From positions 1 to 26,256 of the forward strand of contig JAJZOB010000006.1 of NCBI GenBank assembly GCA_021852135.1: 26,256 nucleotides of DNA, given 5' to 3'. The position numbers were made by a program, and so were the translations under genes. How positions within the stretch are numbered: the first letter of the stretch is position 1; each line of letters starts with the position of its first letter. The notes beneath the pieces were generated by a model. That model saw only the letters and a program-made list of their open reading frames with translations. It had not been told where the DNA came from and did no database searches. This DNA is from Nanobdellota archaeon. Its GTDB lineage: Archaea > Nanoarchaeota > Nanoarchaeia > Parvarchaeales > Parvarchaeaceae. Shown here piece after piece: positions 1 through 7,239 of this stretch.

Positions 1-1071
1 TGCATAGAAAATACGGGGGGTTTATTCGTAGCTTTGAATGAAGAAGACCTCTCTTTCCAAAGCAAATTCGAAGAAGGGTGCAAGCAATCCAATATACCTA
101 TAGAAAATTTAAGCATAGAATCTGCCCTAAAAGAAGAGCCTTTTCTCAATAATTCAGTAAAAGCAGTATATAGAGTACCTGACAAGGTAATAAACTCATT
201 TAGATTTATAACAAGTTTGCTCCTTACTGCAAAAAGAGAATCTGCAAAGGTTTTGCTGAATACAGAGGTATTGGAATTTATAAAAGAAGGAAATGATGTA
301 AAGGGTGTTAAAATAAAAAACAACAATACTGGACAGGTAAGCGAATTGAAGGCAGACTTGGTTGTAAATGCAAGTGGAGCATGGGCATCAAAGCTTATAG
401 ACGAAAAATTGGGAATAAAAAGCATAGAAATGATACTTTCAGCAGGTACGATGGCAGTCATAAATAGAAGGTTCACAAAGCACATAATAAATAGGTTAAG
501 GGAACCTTCTGACGGCGATATAGTCGTGCCTTTCTTCAATGATTCAATTATAGGAACTACCGCATTTATCGTTGATGATCCAGAGAAATTTGACGTTGAC
601 AAAGAGGACATAAGCTTTCTGCAGAAAGCCGGCAGTGAAATGTTGCCGATTCTTGCAAATTACCCGGTTTACAGATACTACGCCGGAGTAAGGCCGTTGA
701 TAGCCGCAGGAGAAAACGATGACAGCAGGAAGGCCAGCAGGGATTTCAAAATATTCGATCATTCTGCTACAGACAATGTAAACGGAATAATAAGCATCGT
801 CGGCGGTAAATTAAGTACTTCAAGGATAATGGCAAAGGAAATCGGAGATTTTATCGGAAATAAGATGGGTAACAAAACCGAATCAAAGACTGATAAGATA
901 AAGCTTTACTGGCCGCAGGTTAACAGTGAAAACATTGCTGAGATGGCAAAGTCTCTGTCATTAAACAGGGATTTTCTTTCTGAAATGGTAAATGAATCGG
1001 CGGGTAAAACCTATTCTGATATGTATTCCAATGCAATGGATTTGCTGTATTCGAGGGAGTTGTTTAATTGA
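1..1071 (+). CDS. FAD-dependent glycerol-3-phosphate dehydrogenase, GlpA/GlpD-like (5' partial)
   Basis: The frame is open from the first base, so the gene begins outside the window. An ORF call starting at the TTG at 34 would be an artefact, because the residues before it (ENTGGLFVALNEED) belong to the conserved fold. Expected role: oxidation of sn-glycerol-3-phosphate to dihydroxyacetone phosphate at the membrane with electrons passed to quinone. Visible landmarks are the second FAD-contact strand VVNASGAWA (364-390), the substrate-region motif YYAGVRPLI near 676-702, and the C-terminal GGKLSTSRIMAKE (802-840), the family signature usually written GGKLTTYR.MAE. The N-terminal GxGxxG dinucleotide fold is not in the window. 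The last 60 or so residues form only a short tail, so the larger C-terminal extension of bacterial GlpA is probably absent. The stop lies 1 nt before the next start, so the two genes are probably cotranscribed. Another FAD-dependent oxidoreductase of the DAO superfamily is the main alternative. Confidence 0.85.
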   Translation, partial: CIENTGGLFVALNEEDLSFQSKFEEGCKQSNIPIENLSIESALKEEPFLNNSVKAVYRVPDKVINSFRFITSLLLTAKRESAKVLLNTEVLEFIKEGNDVKGVKIKNNNTGQVSELKADLVVNASGAWASKLIDEKLGIKSIEMILSAGTMAVINRRFTKHIINRLREPSDGDIVVPFFNDSIIGTTAFIVDDPEKFDVDKEDISFLQKAGSEMLPILANYPVYRYYAGVRPLIAAGENDDSRKASRDFKIFDHSATDNVNGIISIVGGKLSTSRIMAKEIGDFIGNKMGNKTESKTDKIKLYWPQVNSENIAEMAKSLSLNRDFLSEMVNESAGKTYSDMYSNAMDLLYSRELFN

Positions 1072-1072
1072 T

Positions 1073-1537
1073 ATGGAAATGAAGGGAAGTTTTACAGTAG
1101 ACTACAAAGTTGAAAAAGTTTGGGACATAGTATCGGATGCAAACAAGTTTGCAAAATGCCTGCCTAATGTGGTTTCTACAGAAGTAAACGGCGATAACTT
1201 TCAGTTGTCATTCAAGGCAGACGCAAAAAAATACACATCGAAGTTCCTTGGTGCCAGCTATCTTTCTAACCTTAACATCAAATTTTCTGCGCAATTGAAG
1301 GAAAAGCAGGAAAATAAGCATATGTTGATACAGGGAGATGGCTCCACAATCGGTTTGAAGTTTTCCCTTGCTCTTTACATTGATTTAAGCGCACAGGATT
1401 CTTCTACTAAAATAGACTGGAAGGCCGATATAGAGCTTGGCAGGATGGCAAAGCTTTTCGGTGAAGATGTAGTAAACCAGGCGGTAACCGACGTAGTAAA
1501 CCAGACAATAGATAACTTGAAAGCTATACTTAAATAA
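1073..1537 (+). CDS. CoxG-like SRPBCC-fold protein
   Basis: A 154-aa protein resembling carbon-monoxide-dehydrogenase subunit G (CoxG), an SRPBCC/START-like fold with a deep hydrophobic cavity. The opening GSFTVDYKVEKVWDIVSDANKFAKCLPNV follows the family pattern G.f.v....~vw..l.d...~a.clPg~. The end (FGEDVVNQAVTDVVNQTIDNL) corresponds to the long C-terminal helix. In bacteria CoxG helps recruit or assemble molybdenum CO dehydrogenase at the membrane, but no CO dehydrogenase subunit is visible here, so that role should not be assumed. The ATG at 1073 was chosen over an upstream in-frame start inside the preceding gene because it begins exactly at the fold. GGGAG at 1055-1059 is a possible weak ribosome site, and ATG 1079 is an alternative. 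Cotranscription with the GlpA-like gene suggests a lipid- or quinone-related accessory job, which is inference. Confidence 0.75.
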   Translation: MEMKGSFTVDYKVEKVWDIVSDANKFAKCLPNVVSTEVNGDNFQLSFKADAKKYTSKFLGASYLSNLNIKFSAQLKEKQENKHMLIQGDGSTIGLKFSLALYIDLSAQDSSTKIDWKADIELGRMAKLFGEDVVNQAVTDVVNQTIDNLKAILK

Positions 1538-1560
1538 ATTTAAAGTTAAAATAGAACAGC

Positions 1561-1569
1561 TTATATATT
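1561..1569 (+). promoter_or_regulatory. TATA box of MFS transporter gene
   Basis: TTATATATT is centred about 31 nt before the ATG at 1596, with no ribosome-binding sequence between. This matches the spacing seen throughout the window. Confidence 0.5.
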
Positions 1570-1595
1570 CAGGACTTTTGAAAATATTATAAATC

Positions 1596-3065
1596 ATGAA
1601 AAGCACTGGAACTACCAAAGACGTAGACATAAATGGCAGCTTTAAGAATGAAAATTTAATACTTTCAGTTCTTGTAATAAGCGTATTGATGGCTTCAATA
1701 GACTCTACTATAGTCCTACTTGCCTTTCCGGCAATAACACAGGCACTGCATTCTAACCTATCAACCATAATCTGGGTTATCCTGATATACCTTCTTGTCA
1801 CGGCAGTTGCTGCTACTCAGCTTGGCAGAATAGGAGACATTTTTGGTAGGTCAAGGGTTTTTAATTCAGGCATAGCAATATTCACTATCTTTTCCTTTAT
1901 GTGCGGTATTGCTCCGACAGATATTACATTAATTATATTCAGAGGTTTCCAAGCCGTAGGCGGTGCAATGATGACCGCAAACAGCGGAGCAATAATAGCC
2001 GATACTTTTAGAAGGGAAAGGCTTGGCAAAGCATACGGCTTTACAGGCATGGGCTGGAATGTCGGCGCAATGCTTGGAATAGTCCTTGGGGGGATAATAA
2101 CCACTTTCATTGGCTACAGGTATATCTTTTTCATCAATGTTCCAATAGGCATAGTTCTTTTAGCTCTTGCTCTCAAATACATAAAGGACAATAAAAGAGA
2201 GCATGAAAAGCTTGATATCGCAGGGATGAGCCTTTTGGGTATAACGCTTTCCATGATATTGTACGCAGGAGTAAGGATAGCATCAGTTGGATTGAATTAC
2301 ACAAACGTTTCCATACTTGTAGCAGGTTTCATATTGTTAATTCCATTCTATTTCAGGGAAAAGGTCTTTGTGAATCCAGTAATAAAGTTTTCAATGTTCA
2401 AGAACAAGGTGTTCAAGAATTCTGTTTTAGCGTCGATGTTCCAGGGCCTTGGTTTTATGGGAGTAGCCTTTATGCTTATAATGTATCTACAGGGCGTTCG
2501 AGGTTTAACGCCGTTTTATGCTTCCCTGCTTCTTCTTCCAGGTTACATACTAAGCGGCATACTCTCTCCATTTATGGGAAGGTATTCTGATAAATATGGC
2601 GCAAGGCTCCTTGCGACTCTTGGCTTATTAGTAATGATAGCAGGAATAACTGTCTATTTTGCATTGACTGCAACCTCTAGTGTATACATAGTCCTTATAG
2701 ACTCAGCAATAACTGGTTTTGGAGGCTCGATGTTCTGGCCTGCTAACAACAGTGCAGTAATGAAAAGCAGCGAAGCTGGCAGGTTTGGAACGGCTTCCGG
2801 TGTTTTAAGGCTGTTTGGAAGCATGGGCATAATGGGGAGTTTTATAATAGTTATAGTCACAGCAACTTTAGCAATTCCGAGGTATCTAGCATTTGAGATA
2901 TTTGTAGGGACTTCTAAATTGATAGGAGGAATAACAAAGGGATTCATAACCGGTATGCATTTTTCTTTTGTTTTTCTCATAATAATGCTTGCGATTGCTG
3001 CTTTGCTTTCTCTTACACGGGGAAATGAAAATATGGCAGAAAAAGTTAAAAATAATCACTTATAA
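1596..3065 (+). CDS. MFS transporter, DHA2 (14-TM drug:H+ antiporter) type
   Basis: A 489-aa integral membrane protein, the usual length for the 14-TM DHA2 family. Signature motifs are in order: the TM1 motif with DSTIV (residues 36-40), motif A GRIGDIFGR (77-85), the antiporter motif C region GWNVGAMLGIVLGGI (153-167), and the DHA2-specific YRYIFFINVPIG (174-185). These place it with multidrug/H+ antiporters of the EmrB/QacA type. The substrate cannot be read from sequence. A TATA-like box at 1561-1569 lies about 30 nt before the ATG and there is no Shine-Dalgarno sequence, so the transcript is probably leaderless. It is separated from the CoxG-like gene by 58 nt with its own promoter, so a functional link to the upstream pair is not implied. 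Confidence 0.9.
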   Translation: MKSTGTTKDVDINGSFKNENLILSVLVISVLMASIDSTIVLLAFPAITQALHSNLSTIIWVILIYLLVTAVAATQLGRIGDIFGRSRVFNSGIAIFTIFSFMCGIAPTDITLIIFRGFQAVGGAMMTANSGAIIADTFRRERLGKAYGFTGMGWNVGAMLGIVLGGIITTFIGYRYIFFINVPIGIVLLALALKYIKDNKREHEKLDIAGMSLLGITLSMILYAGVRIASVGLNYTNVSILVAGFILLIPFYFREKVFVNPVIKFSMFKNKVFKNSVLASMFQGLGFMGVAFMLIMYLQGVRGLTPFYASLLLLPGYILSGILSPFMGRYSDKYGARLLATLGLLVMIAGITVYFALTATSSVYIVLIDSAITGFGGSMFWPANNSAVMKSSEAGRFGTASGVLRLFGSMGIMGSFIIVIVTATLAIPRYLAFEIFVGTSKLIGGITKGFITGMHFSFVFLIIMLAIAALLSLTRGNENMAEKVKNNHL

Positions 3066-3077
3066 GTAATACAAAGC

Positions 3078-3086
3078 TTTAAATAC
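3078..3086 (+). promoter_or_regulatory. TATA box of the 159-aa orphan gene
   Basis: TTTAAATAC is a near-perfect archaeal TATA element. It sits about 38 nt before the ATG at 3120, so the message should carry a leader of about 12 nt that includes AAAGGTG (3107-3113). This is one of the few leadered genes here. Confidence 0.6.
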
Positions 3087-3119
3087 TAGTTGTCATCTAA
3101 ATAAAGAAAGGTGAAAAAT

Positions 3120-3599
3120 ATGAAACTAAATGACATTTTAAAAAATGAAAAAGGACCAAAAAGCATTGGAAACAGCGGTTATTACGGATTGTATAACACA
3201 TTTGAAAAACTGAAAAACAGCGGAATAAAGGAAAACCAGCTGGAAAAATACGCTAGTTACATGGTCAAACACATAGAAGGCTACACTCCAAGAGAGTTGA
3301 TTTACTTTGTTGGCACTAAAATAGAAGAAGTAACTTCAGACGAAGAAAAGAAGCTTTTAAGCATATATAACAAGGCGGCATGGAACAACATTGCAAAAAA
3401 ATACCGGATGGAAAAATTCTTTGAATCCGGAAAAGAAGGCTATCTCTCAAAGGTAAAGGATTACTTGCTTGATAAATACGATAAACTGTCAAATGGTTTA
3501 TATACAGCTATAGACAAATACGCATCTAAACTAAAAGGAAATGATGACTACAGTGAAAGAAACAATGGATTAAAAATGACATACAGTGAAAAGAATTAA
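3120..3599 (+). CDS. Unrecognised Lys-rich soluble protein
   Basis: A 159-aa protein I do not recognise. It is strongly charged and Lys-rich, predicted mainly helical, with no membrane segment, signal peptide, cysteine pair or known motif. The ATG at 3120 is preferred to the in-frame GTG at 3111 because AAAGGTG (3107-3113) then sits 6 nt upstream as a ribosome site. A strong TATA box precedes it. The recurring Tyr and acidic/basic pairs (SYMVKHIEGYTPRELIYFVG) suggest a compact helical fold. The stop overlaps the end of the convergent 64-aa membrane gene by 4 nt. Small charged proteins of this kind may be lineage-specific nucleic-acid or scaffold proteins, but nothing in the sequence settles that. 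Confidence 0.75.
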   Translation: MKLNDILKNEKGPKSIGNSGYYGLYNTFEKLKNSGIKENQLEKYASYMVKHIEGYTPRELIYFVGTKIEEVTSDEEKKLLSIYNKAAWNNIAKKYRMEKFFESGKEGYLSKVKDYLLDKYDKLSNGLYTAIDKYASKLKGNDDYSERNNGLKMTYSEKN

Positions 3600-3790
3600 C
3601 TGTGCCTGCGCATTGCAAAAAAGAAGGAAAAGAATACAACTACCTCTATTACTATTATAAAAGACATAGAAAGCAACGATGGGTTGTTTTGGAACCTATT
3701 AGGGGCAACAAGGAAGATTATTATGAATGCTGTTACAAGTGAAGCAATTCCTGCAAAGAAAGCATAAAATATATCCTCCCTCCCTATCAT
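3596..3790 (-). CDS. Small two-TM membrane protein coupled to helicase-nuclease
   Basis: A 64-aa protein with two hydrophobic helices (about residues 8-30 and 41-60), a short polar hinge (APNRFQNNPS) between them and a basic C-terminal MRRHS. Its start overlaps the stop of the helicase gene by 4 nt (ATGA type), so it is almost certainly translated by coupling from the same mRNA. Both termini probably face the cytoplasm given the basic end. I do not recognise the family. The coupling suggests but does not prove that it works with, or anchors, the helicase-nuclease at the membrane. It also overlaps the convergent plus-strand gene by 4 nt at its 3' end. Confidence 0.7.
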   Translation of the reverse strand: MIGREDIFYAFFAGIASLVTAFIIIFLVAPNRFQNNPSLLSMSFIIVIEVVVFFSFFFAMRRHS

Positions 3791-6507
3791 ACTGCTTTAG
3801 AACGTTCGTATTCTTCCTTTAACTTCTTGAAAATCTCATCGTTAAGGCTGTCAGAATAATAGTACTTTTCAGTTGCCTTTTCAATCAATTTCTCGGGATT
3901 TTCCTTGTATTCCAATAGTTGAAGAATGTGCTTCTTGACAGTATCTATCTGCATGTCCTTTACTTTCTGCGTGTCCAATTCATATTCAAACTTCCCCGTG
4001 TTTATCTTTCCAGTTAAGTTTATGTATGCTATTGCAGTGTCTATATCTTTTTCATTGATTTTCTTCTCTATCGCAAAAAGCCTACGGTAAAGGGCAAGCT
4101 GCCTTCTATGCTTTGATCCTTGTTCTTCTGATTTGTCCGTTTTGAAGTCTATTATCAGGAACCTATTCTTTACCTTGTTGAGGAACACGGCATCAAGCTT
4201 TGCAGATACCTTTAAATCGATTTTTATGTCCGGAAAAACTACTTCAAGTGGCATTTCAATCGTTTTTTCGGCGTCTATTTCTTCTGCATTGTATTTCCTT
4301 TTTATCTCTTCTGTAATACTTATTATGTTCTGAAGGATTTTTTTCTGAGTTTCGTCCAATTCCTCTTCTTTTAACGTGTGTTTGAAGTAATCCTCGGCTA
4401 TTTTATGTGCCTTTAACCCGAATTTTGTGCTTTCTGTTACTTCACTTATTCCCAACACCTTTGTTTTTATGAAGTTCAATGGGTCTGACATCGCATCCAG
4501 TAATGAAAAAGATATGCCTTTAAGCTGACTGAAATAACTGTTTATCCTCTTTACAAGCCATTTATCACTCTCTTCAAGCAAGGCCTTTGCTGCATCATAT
4601 TCCTTGTTGACAAAAAGAGAATATGCTTCGGCGTATTTTTTCTTGAAAGGGGCTGGCTCGTCTTCCATTTCTGCAATGCTTTTTTCAATAAAGCCCTCAA
4701 TGTAGTAATCCTCAGCAAGTGCCGGAGGGGTTACAACAAAAAGGTTTTCCTTTGCCCTTGTAAAGGCAACAAAATCTACCCTTATGCTTTCCTCTGCCAA
4801 CTCTTCCTTAACATCTATTTCCTTTGTCTGCTTGATTATGGAATTAGTTACTAGATCAATGAAGCTTGTTTTGTTGCTCTGTTTCTTAGGGACGTAGATA
4901 ACATTGTCGAATTCCAAGCCCTTTGCCTTGTGAACTGTTGTAAGCACCAGGTTTTCCTGCTTGTCATTTGATTCATAACTGTCTTCTGCAGTGTAAAGGT
5001 ACACCAACATATCTGAAAGATTTGGTAGCTCATTGCTGTCCATGTACTGATTTATGTTTTCAAGCGTTGCCGCTGCGCTTATGTAATAGTCATTGTCCAA
5101 GGCTACCGATATTGGCAGTATGGTTTCATTGAAAAGCTTGTTTATGTTGAATATGTTAAGTTCTGCAGCGGCTTTTCTATCAAAAAAAGGCTTTGCAAGC
5201 CTCTTTACTTCATTCATGCCTATCTCTTTTTTCCTATATTTCTCTTCGATTTCAAACGCAGTCTTTAGAGAAACGCCTGAAAATGGGGTGAACAAAGCCT
5301 TTAAGATATCCTTTTCATCAGCATTGAATATGCCTTTCAAATAATCAACTATGGAATTCTTTGCTCTTGTTGAGACAGAAGCGCTTGCAGTCGTTGCATA
5401 TTTTACGTTCTTAGCGTCCAAAATACGGGAAATGCTTATTATTTGGTCATTAGTCCTCGTTATTATTGCTGCGTTCTTACCCTGAGAGACAAGGTCCATG
5501 GCAAGCTTTACGGCTATTTCGTCCGTGCTGTTTCCTATCAGCTGTTTTACGCTGCCGCCCTGTCCTTTATTGCTTTTAAAGTTTGACAATTCATCTTCAT
5601 AGCTTTTGTCCTTCGTTTTATTGAGAAAATACTGCTTTGAATACTCAAGAATTTCACTGTAACTTCTGTAGTTAAGGCCCTTTGTCAGCTGCTCCAAATT
5701 GCTTAGTTTCTGGAATTCAATGAAGTTTTTCAGGCTGCCTCCTTGAAAACCGAAGATGGACTGCTTTCTGTCCCCGACAAGAAACAGGTAATCTCCTAAA
5801 AGTCTGGCTATCTCTGCTTCTACATCGTTTAGATCCTGTAATTCGTCAACAAGGACATACTTGTAATGCTTTTTCAATGGATCATACTCTAGTAAAAACC
5901 TCTTCAAAAGATCATTGTAATCAATGTTTGTTTCTCCTTTCTCTCTTTCATAATCCTTGAAAGCAGTTACGAAATAATCAAGAAAAGCTAGGATTTCCTC
6001 TACAGTTACGCTGTTCATGTTTTCTAAAAATGACTTGTTTATCAGCTCTTCCTTTGTAATTTTTACGTTTATTTCATTGGGTGTTATCCCAAAGCTTTTT
6101 ATGTACCTTATTGCGTTCTCTACCTTTGGAACCAATTCCTGTATTACGTAATCCCTGTCATAATTGAAAGCATTGTTGTTTTCAAAGCTCTTGAATATTG
6201 AAAACCTTATGAAGTTATTGCTAACAAGCTCGTATTCCTTTCCCTGCTCTGAAAAATATGAATTGCAGAAACTGTGGAAGGTAGATATTGTTATGCCGTT
6301 TATCCTTGAAACCTCTAAATTGTTTTCCTTTAGTTTTTGGCTGATTTTTTCAAACATCTCATCTACTGCCTTGTTAGTAAAAGTCAAGCAAAGTATCTCT
6401 TTTTCGCTTACTCCATTTTTTATAAGCTCTATTACCCTGTCGGCTAATGAGGTTGTTTTACCAGTGCCAGGATTGGCTTTTATCAGTATGTTTTTACTTA
6501 AGTCCAT
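3787..6507 (-). CDS. Single-chain UvrD/AddA-type helicase fused to RecB-like nuclease
   Basis: A 906-aa superfamily 1A helicase with a complete C-terminal nuclease. Helicase motifs in order: Walker A ANPGTGKTT (11-19), LTFTNKAVDEM (41-51), STFHSF (75-80), Walker B VDELQD (220-225), motif III GDRKQSIFGF (245-254), NYRS (279-282), motif V TTVHKAKGLEFD (523-534) and motif VI VAFTRAKEN (580-588). The PD-(D/E)XK nuclease has G..AH (His701), LDAVF (Asp772), IIDFKTDK (Asp787, Lys789) and QLALY (Gln803), so every RecB-family catalytic residue is present. The architecture is that of AddA, which resects double-strand breaks, but it is shorter than bacterial AddA and has no AddB partner nearby. Expected role: DNA end processing or clearing of stalled replication. 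A minus-strand TATA element lies 25 nt before the ATG. The 64-aa membrane gene follows with overlapping stop/start. Confidence 0.92.
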   Translation of the reverse strand: MDLSKNILIKANPGTGKTTSLADRVIELIKNGVSEKEILCLTFTNKAVDEMFEKISQKLKENNLEVSRINGITISTFHSFCNSYFSEQGKEYELVSNNFIRFSIFKSFENNNAFNYDRDYVIQELVPKVENAIRYIKSFGITPNEINVKITKEELINKSFLENMNSVTVEEILAFLDYFVTAFKDYEREKGETNIDYNDLLKRFLLEYDPLKKHYKYVLVDELQDLNDVEAEIARLLGDYLFLVGDRKQSIFGFQGGSLKNFIEFQKLSNLEQLTKGLNYRSYSEILEYSKQYFLNKTKDKSYEDELSNFKSNKGQGGSVKQLIGNSTDEIAVKLAMDLVSQGKNAAIITRTNDQIISISRILDAKNVKYATTASASVSTRAKNSIVDYLKGIFNADEKDILKALFTPFSGVSLKTAFEIEEKYRKKEIGMNEVKRLAKPFFDRKAAAELNIFNINKLFNETILPISVALDNDYYISAAATLENINQYMDSNELPNLSDMLVYLYTAEDSYESNDKQENLVLTTVHKAKGLEFDNVIYVPKKQSNKTSFIDLVTNSIIKQTKEIDVKEELAEESIRVDFVAFTRAKENLFVVTPPALAEDYYIEGFIEKSIAEMEDEPAPFKKKYAEAYSLFVNKEYDAAKALLEESDKWLVKRINSYFSQLKGISFSLLDAMSDPLNFIKTKVLGISEVTESTKFGLKAHKIAEDYFKHTLKEEELDETQKKILQNIISITEEIKRKYNAEEIDAEKTIEMPLEVVFPDIKIDLKVSAKLDAVFLNKVKNRFLIIDFKTDKSEEQGSKHRRQLALYRRLFAIEKKINEKDIDTAIAYINLTGKINTGKFEYELDTQKVKDMQIDTVKKHILQLLEYKENPEKLIEKATEKYYYSDSLNDEIFKKLKEEYERSKAV

Positions 6508-6526
6508 TCTAATAATTGTACACCTT

Positions 6527-6536
6527 ATTATAAAAA
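6527..6536 (-). promoter_or_regulatory. TATA box of helicase-nuclease operon
   Basis: On the minus strand this reads TTTTTATAAT, centred about 25 nt before the ATG at 6507. It is the only candidate promoter for the two-gene operon. Confidence 0.5.
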
Positions 6537-6570
6537 TTTTTAAAATAGTCGGATTCTTTTTACAGAAAAA

Positions 6571-6579
6571 TTTATAAAT
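6571..6579 (+). promoter_or_regulatory. TATA box of the 20-codon ORF / hsp20 transcript
   Basis: TTTATAAAT predicts transcription starting near 6600. That gives a leader of about 30 nt carrying a full Shine-Dalgarno sequence before ATG 6633, unlike the leaderless layout elsewhere. The AT palindrome AATAATTATT (6592-6601) falls at the predicted start and could bind a regulator, though AT-rich palindromes are common by chance. Confidence 0.5.
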
Positions 6580-6632
6580 TAGTTAGTACATAATAATTAT
6601 TGTAGTCTATAAAATCTAAGGAGGTGGTTTGT

Positions 6633-6695
6633 ATGGCTTCCGTAAAAGATTTTATAACGAGAATTTCAGTTTCCTTTAAGAATTTTAACACGTAG
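6633..6695 (+). CDS. 20-aa small protein or leader peptide upstream of hsp20
   Basis: This ORF encodes MASVKDFITRISVSFKNFNT and ends with TAG. It would be dismissed on length alone, but GGAGGTG (6620-6626), a perfect Shine-Dalgarno sequence, sits 6 nt before its ATG in a genome where most genes have none. The same GGAGGTG at the same distance precedes the hsp20 ATG 124 nt downstream. The peptide is basic (K5, R10, K16) with alternating hydrophobic residues that could form an amphipathic helix. It may be a functional microprotein, or its translation may control hsp20 by affecting the hairpin at 6702-6715. I do not recognise it in any family. Confidence 0.55.
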   Translation: MASVKDFITRISVSFKNFNT

Positions 6696-6701
6696 CATAT
6701 T

Positions 6702-6715
6702 GGCCGGTTACGGCC
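6702..6715 (+). promoter_or_regulatory. GC-rich hairpin between 20-codon ORF and hsp20
   Basis: GGCCG-GTTA-CGGCC forms a perfect 5-bp all-GC stem with a tetraloop, striking in this AT-rich DNA, 7 nt after the small ORF's stop. It is followed by GCC and an AT-rich tract (TTAAATTTTTAATTAAATAA). The arrangement resembles an attenuator or an mRNA processing/stability element for hsp20. The adjacent CCGCCTT (6714-6720) could alternatively pair, with one mismatch, to the upstream ribosome site AAGGAGG. Confidence 0.5.
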
Positions 6716-6756
6716 GCCTTAAATTTTTAATTAAATAAGACAGGGAGGTGGTGCAT

Positions 6757-7170
6757 ATGAGAATAAAAGACTTGCAACCTATAGAACCAATTGACTTAAA
6801 CCCTTTCCAGCAGCTTGACAGGTTCATTTCAGGCTTTGGGTTTAACTTCAATTACCCGAGGGTCGACATATTAGATGAAAACAACAGGGTTAAAGTAATT
6901 GCAGACCTGCCAGGTGTGGGCAAAGAAGACATAAAGCTGAAGATAGAAGAGGACAGGCTCATAATAAGGGCAAATACGCAAAAAGAGGTAGAAGAAAAGA
7001 AGGATAACTATTACAGAGTGGAAAGAAACTCCGCAGGTTATTACAGAGAGATTGCTTTGCCTGCGCCTGTGCAAAAGGAAGGAAGTAAGGCAAGCTTCAA
7101 GAACGGGGTATTAACTGTGGAGCTGCTGAAGAAGAAAGGGGCAGAAGACAATGACATAGATATAGAGTGA
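6757..7170 (+). CDS. hsp20: Small heat-shock protein, Hsp20/alpha-crystallin family
   Basis: A 137-aa ATP-independent chaperone that binds unfolding proteins and assembles into oligomers. The alpha-crystallin domain runs from about residue 30 to 125. It includes RVDILDENNRVKVIADLPGV, the ADLPGVxKEDIKL family signature, and ends with the FKNGVLTVEL strand typical of sHSPs. The C-terminal tail ends IDIE, supplying the I-x-I motif used for oligomer contacts. ATG 6757 is preferred over GTG 6748 and 6751 because those lie within the GGAGGTG ribosome site (6744-6750), which is 6 nt before the ATG. It shares a leadered transcript with the 20-codon ORF, which suggests regulation at the RNA level. Confidence 0.93.
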   Translation: MRIKDLQPIEPIDLNPFQQLDRFISGFGFNFNYPRVDILDENNRVKVIADLPGVGKEDIKLKIEEDRLIIRANTQKEVEEKKDNYYRVERNSAGYYREIALPAPVQKEGSKASFKNGVLTVELLKKKGAEDNDIDIE

Positions 7171-7200
7171 TTTTTGTTTTAATTTTTCTTTTCTTTTTTT
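7171..7200 (+). terminator. T-rich transcription terminator after hsp20
   Basis: The 30 nt directly after the hsp20 stop are almost all T, with runs of 5, 4, 5, 4 and 7. Oligo-T tracts without a hairpin terminate archaeal RNA polymerase. This is the clearest terminator in the window. Confidence 0.65.
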
Positions 7201-7209
7201 GGATAAAAG

Positions 7210-7217
7210 TTTATAAT
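7210..7217 (+). promoter_or_regulatory. TATA box of isochorismatase-like gene
   Basis: TTTATAAT is centred 27 nt before ATG 7240 but only 12 nt before ATG 7225. This is the reason for choosing 7240 as the start. Confidence 0.5.
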
Positions 7218-7239
7218 TAAAAAAATGCTATCCTTAAAG

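Noticed and set aside
6164..6577. 137-codon plus-strand ORF antisense to the helicase-nuclease N-terminus
   Set aside because: It is opposite the Walker A and Walker B coding region; its Ser/Phe/Leu-rich composition is what the complement of a Lys/Glu-rich gene gives.
6592..6601. AATAATTATT palindrome as a heat-shock operator
   Set aside because: It falls at the predicted hsp20 transcript start, but AT-only palindromes of this size are frequent in this DNA and the flanks are not symmetric.
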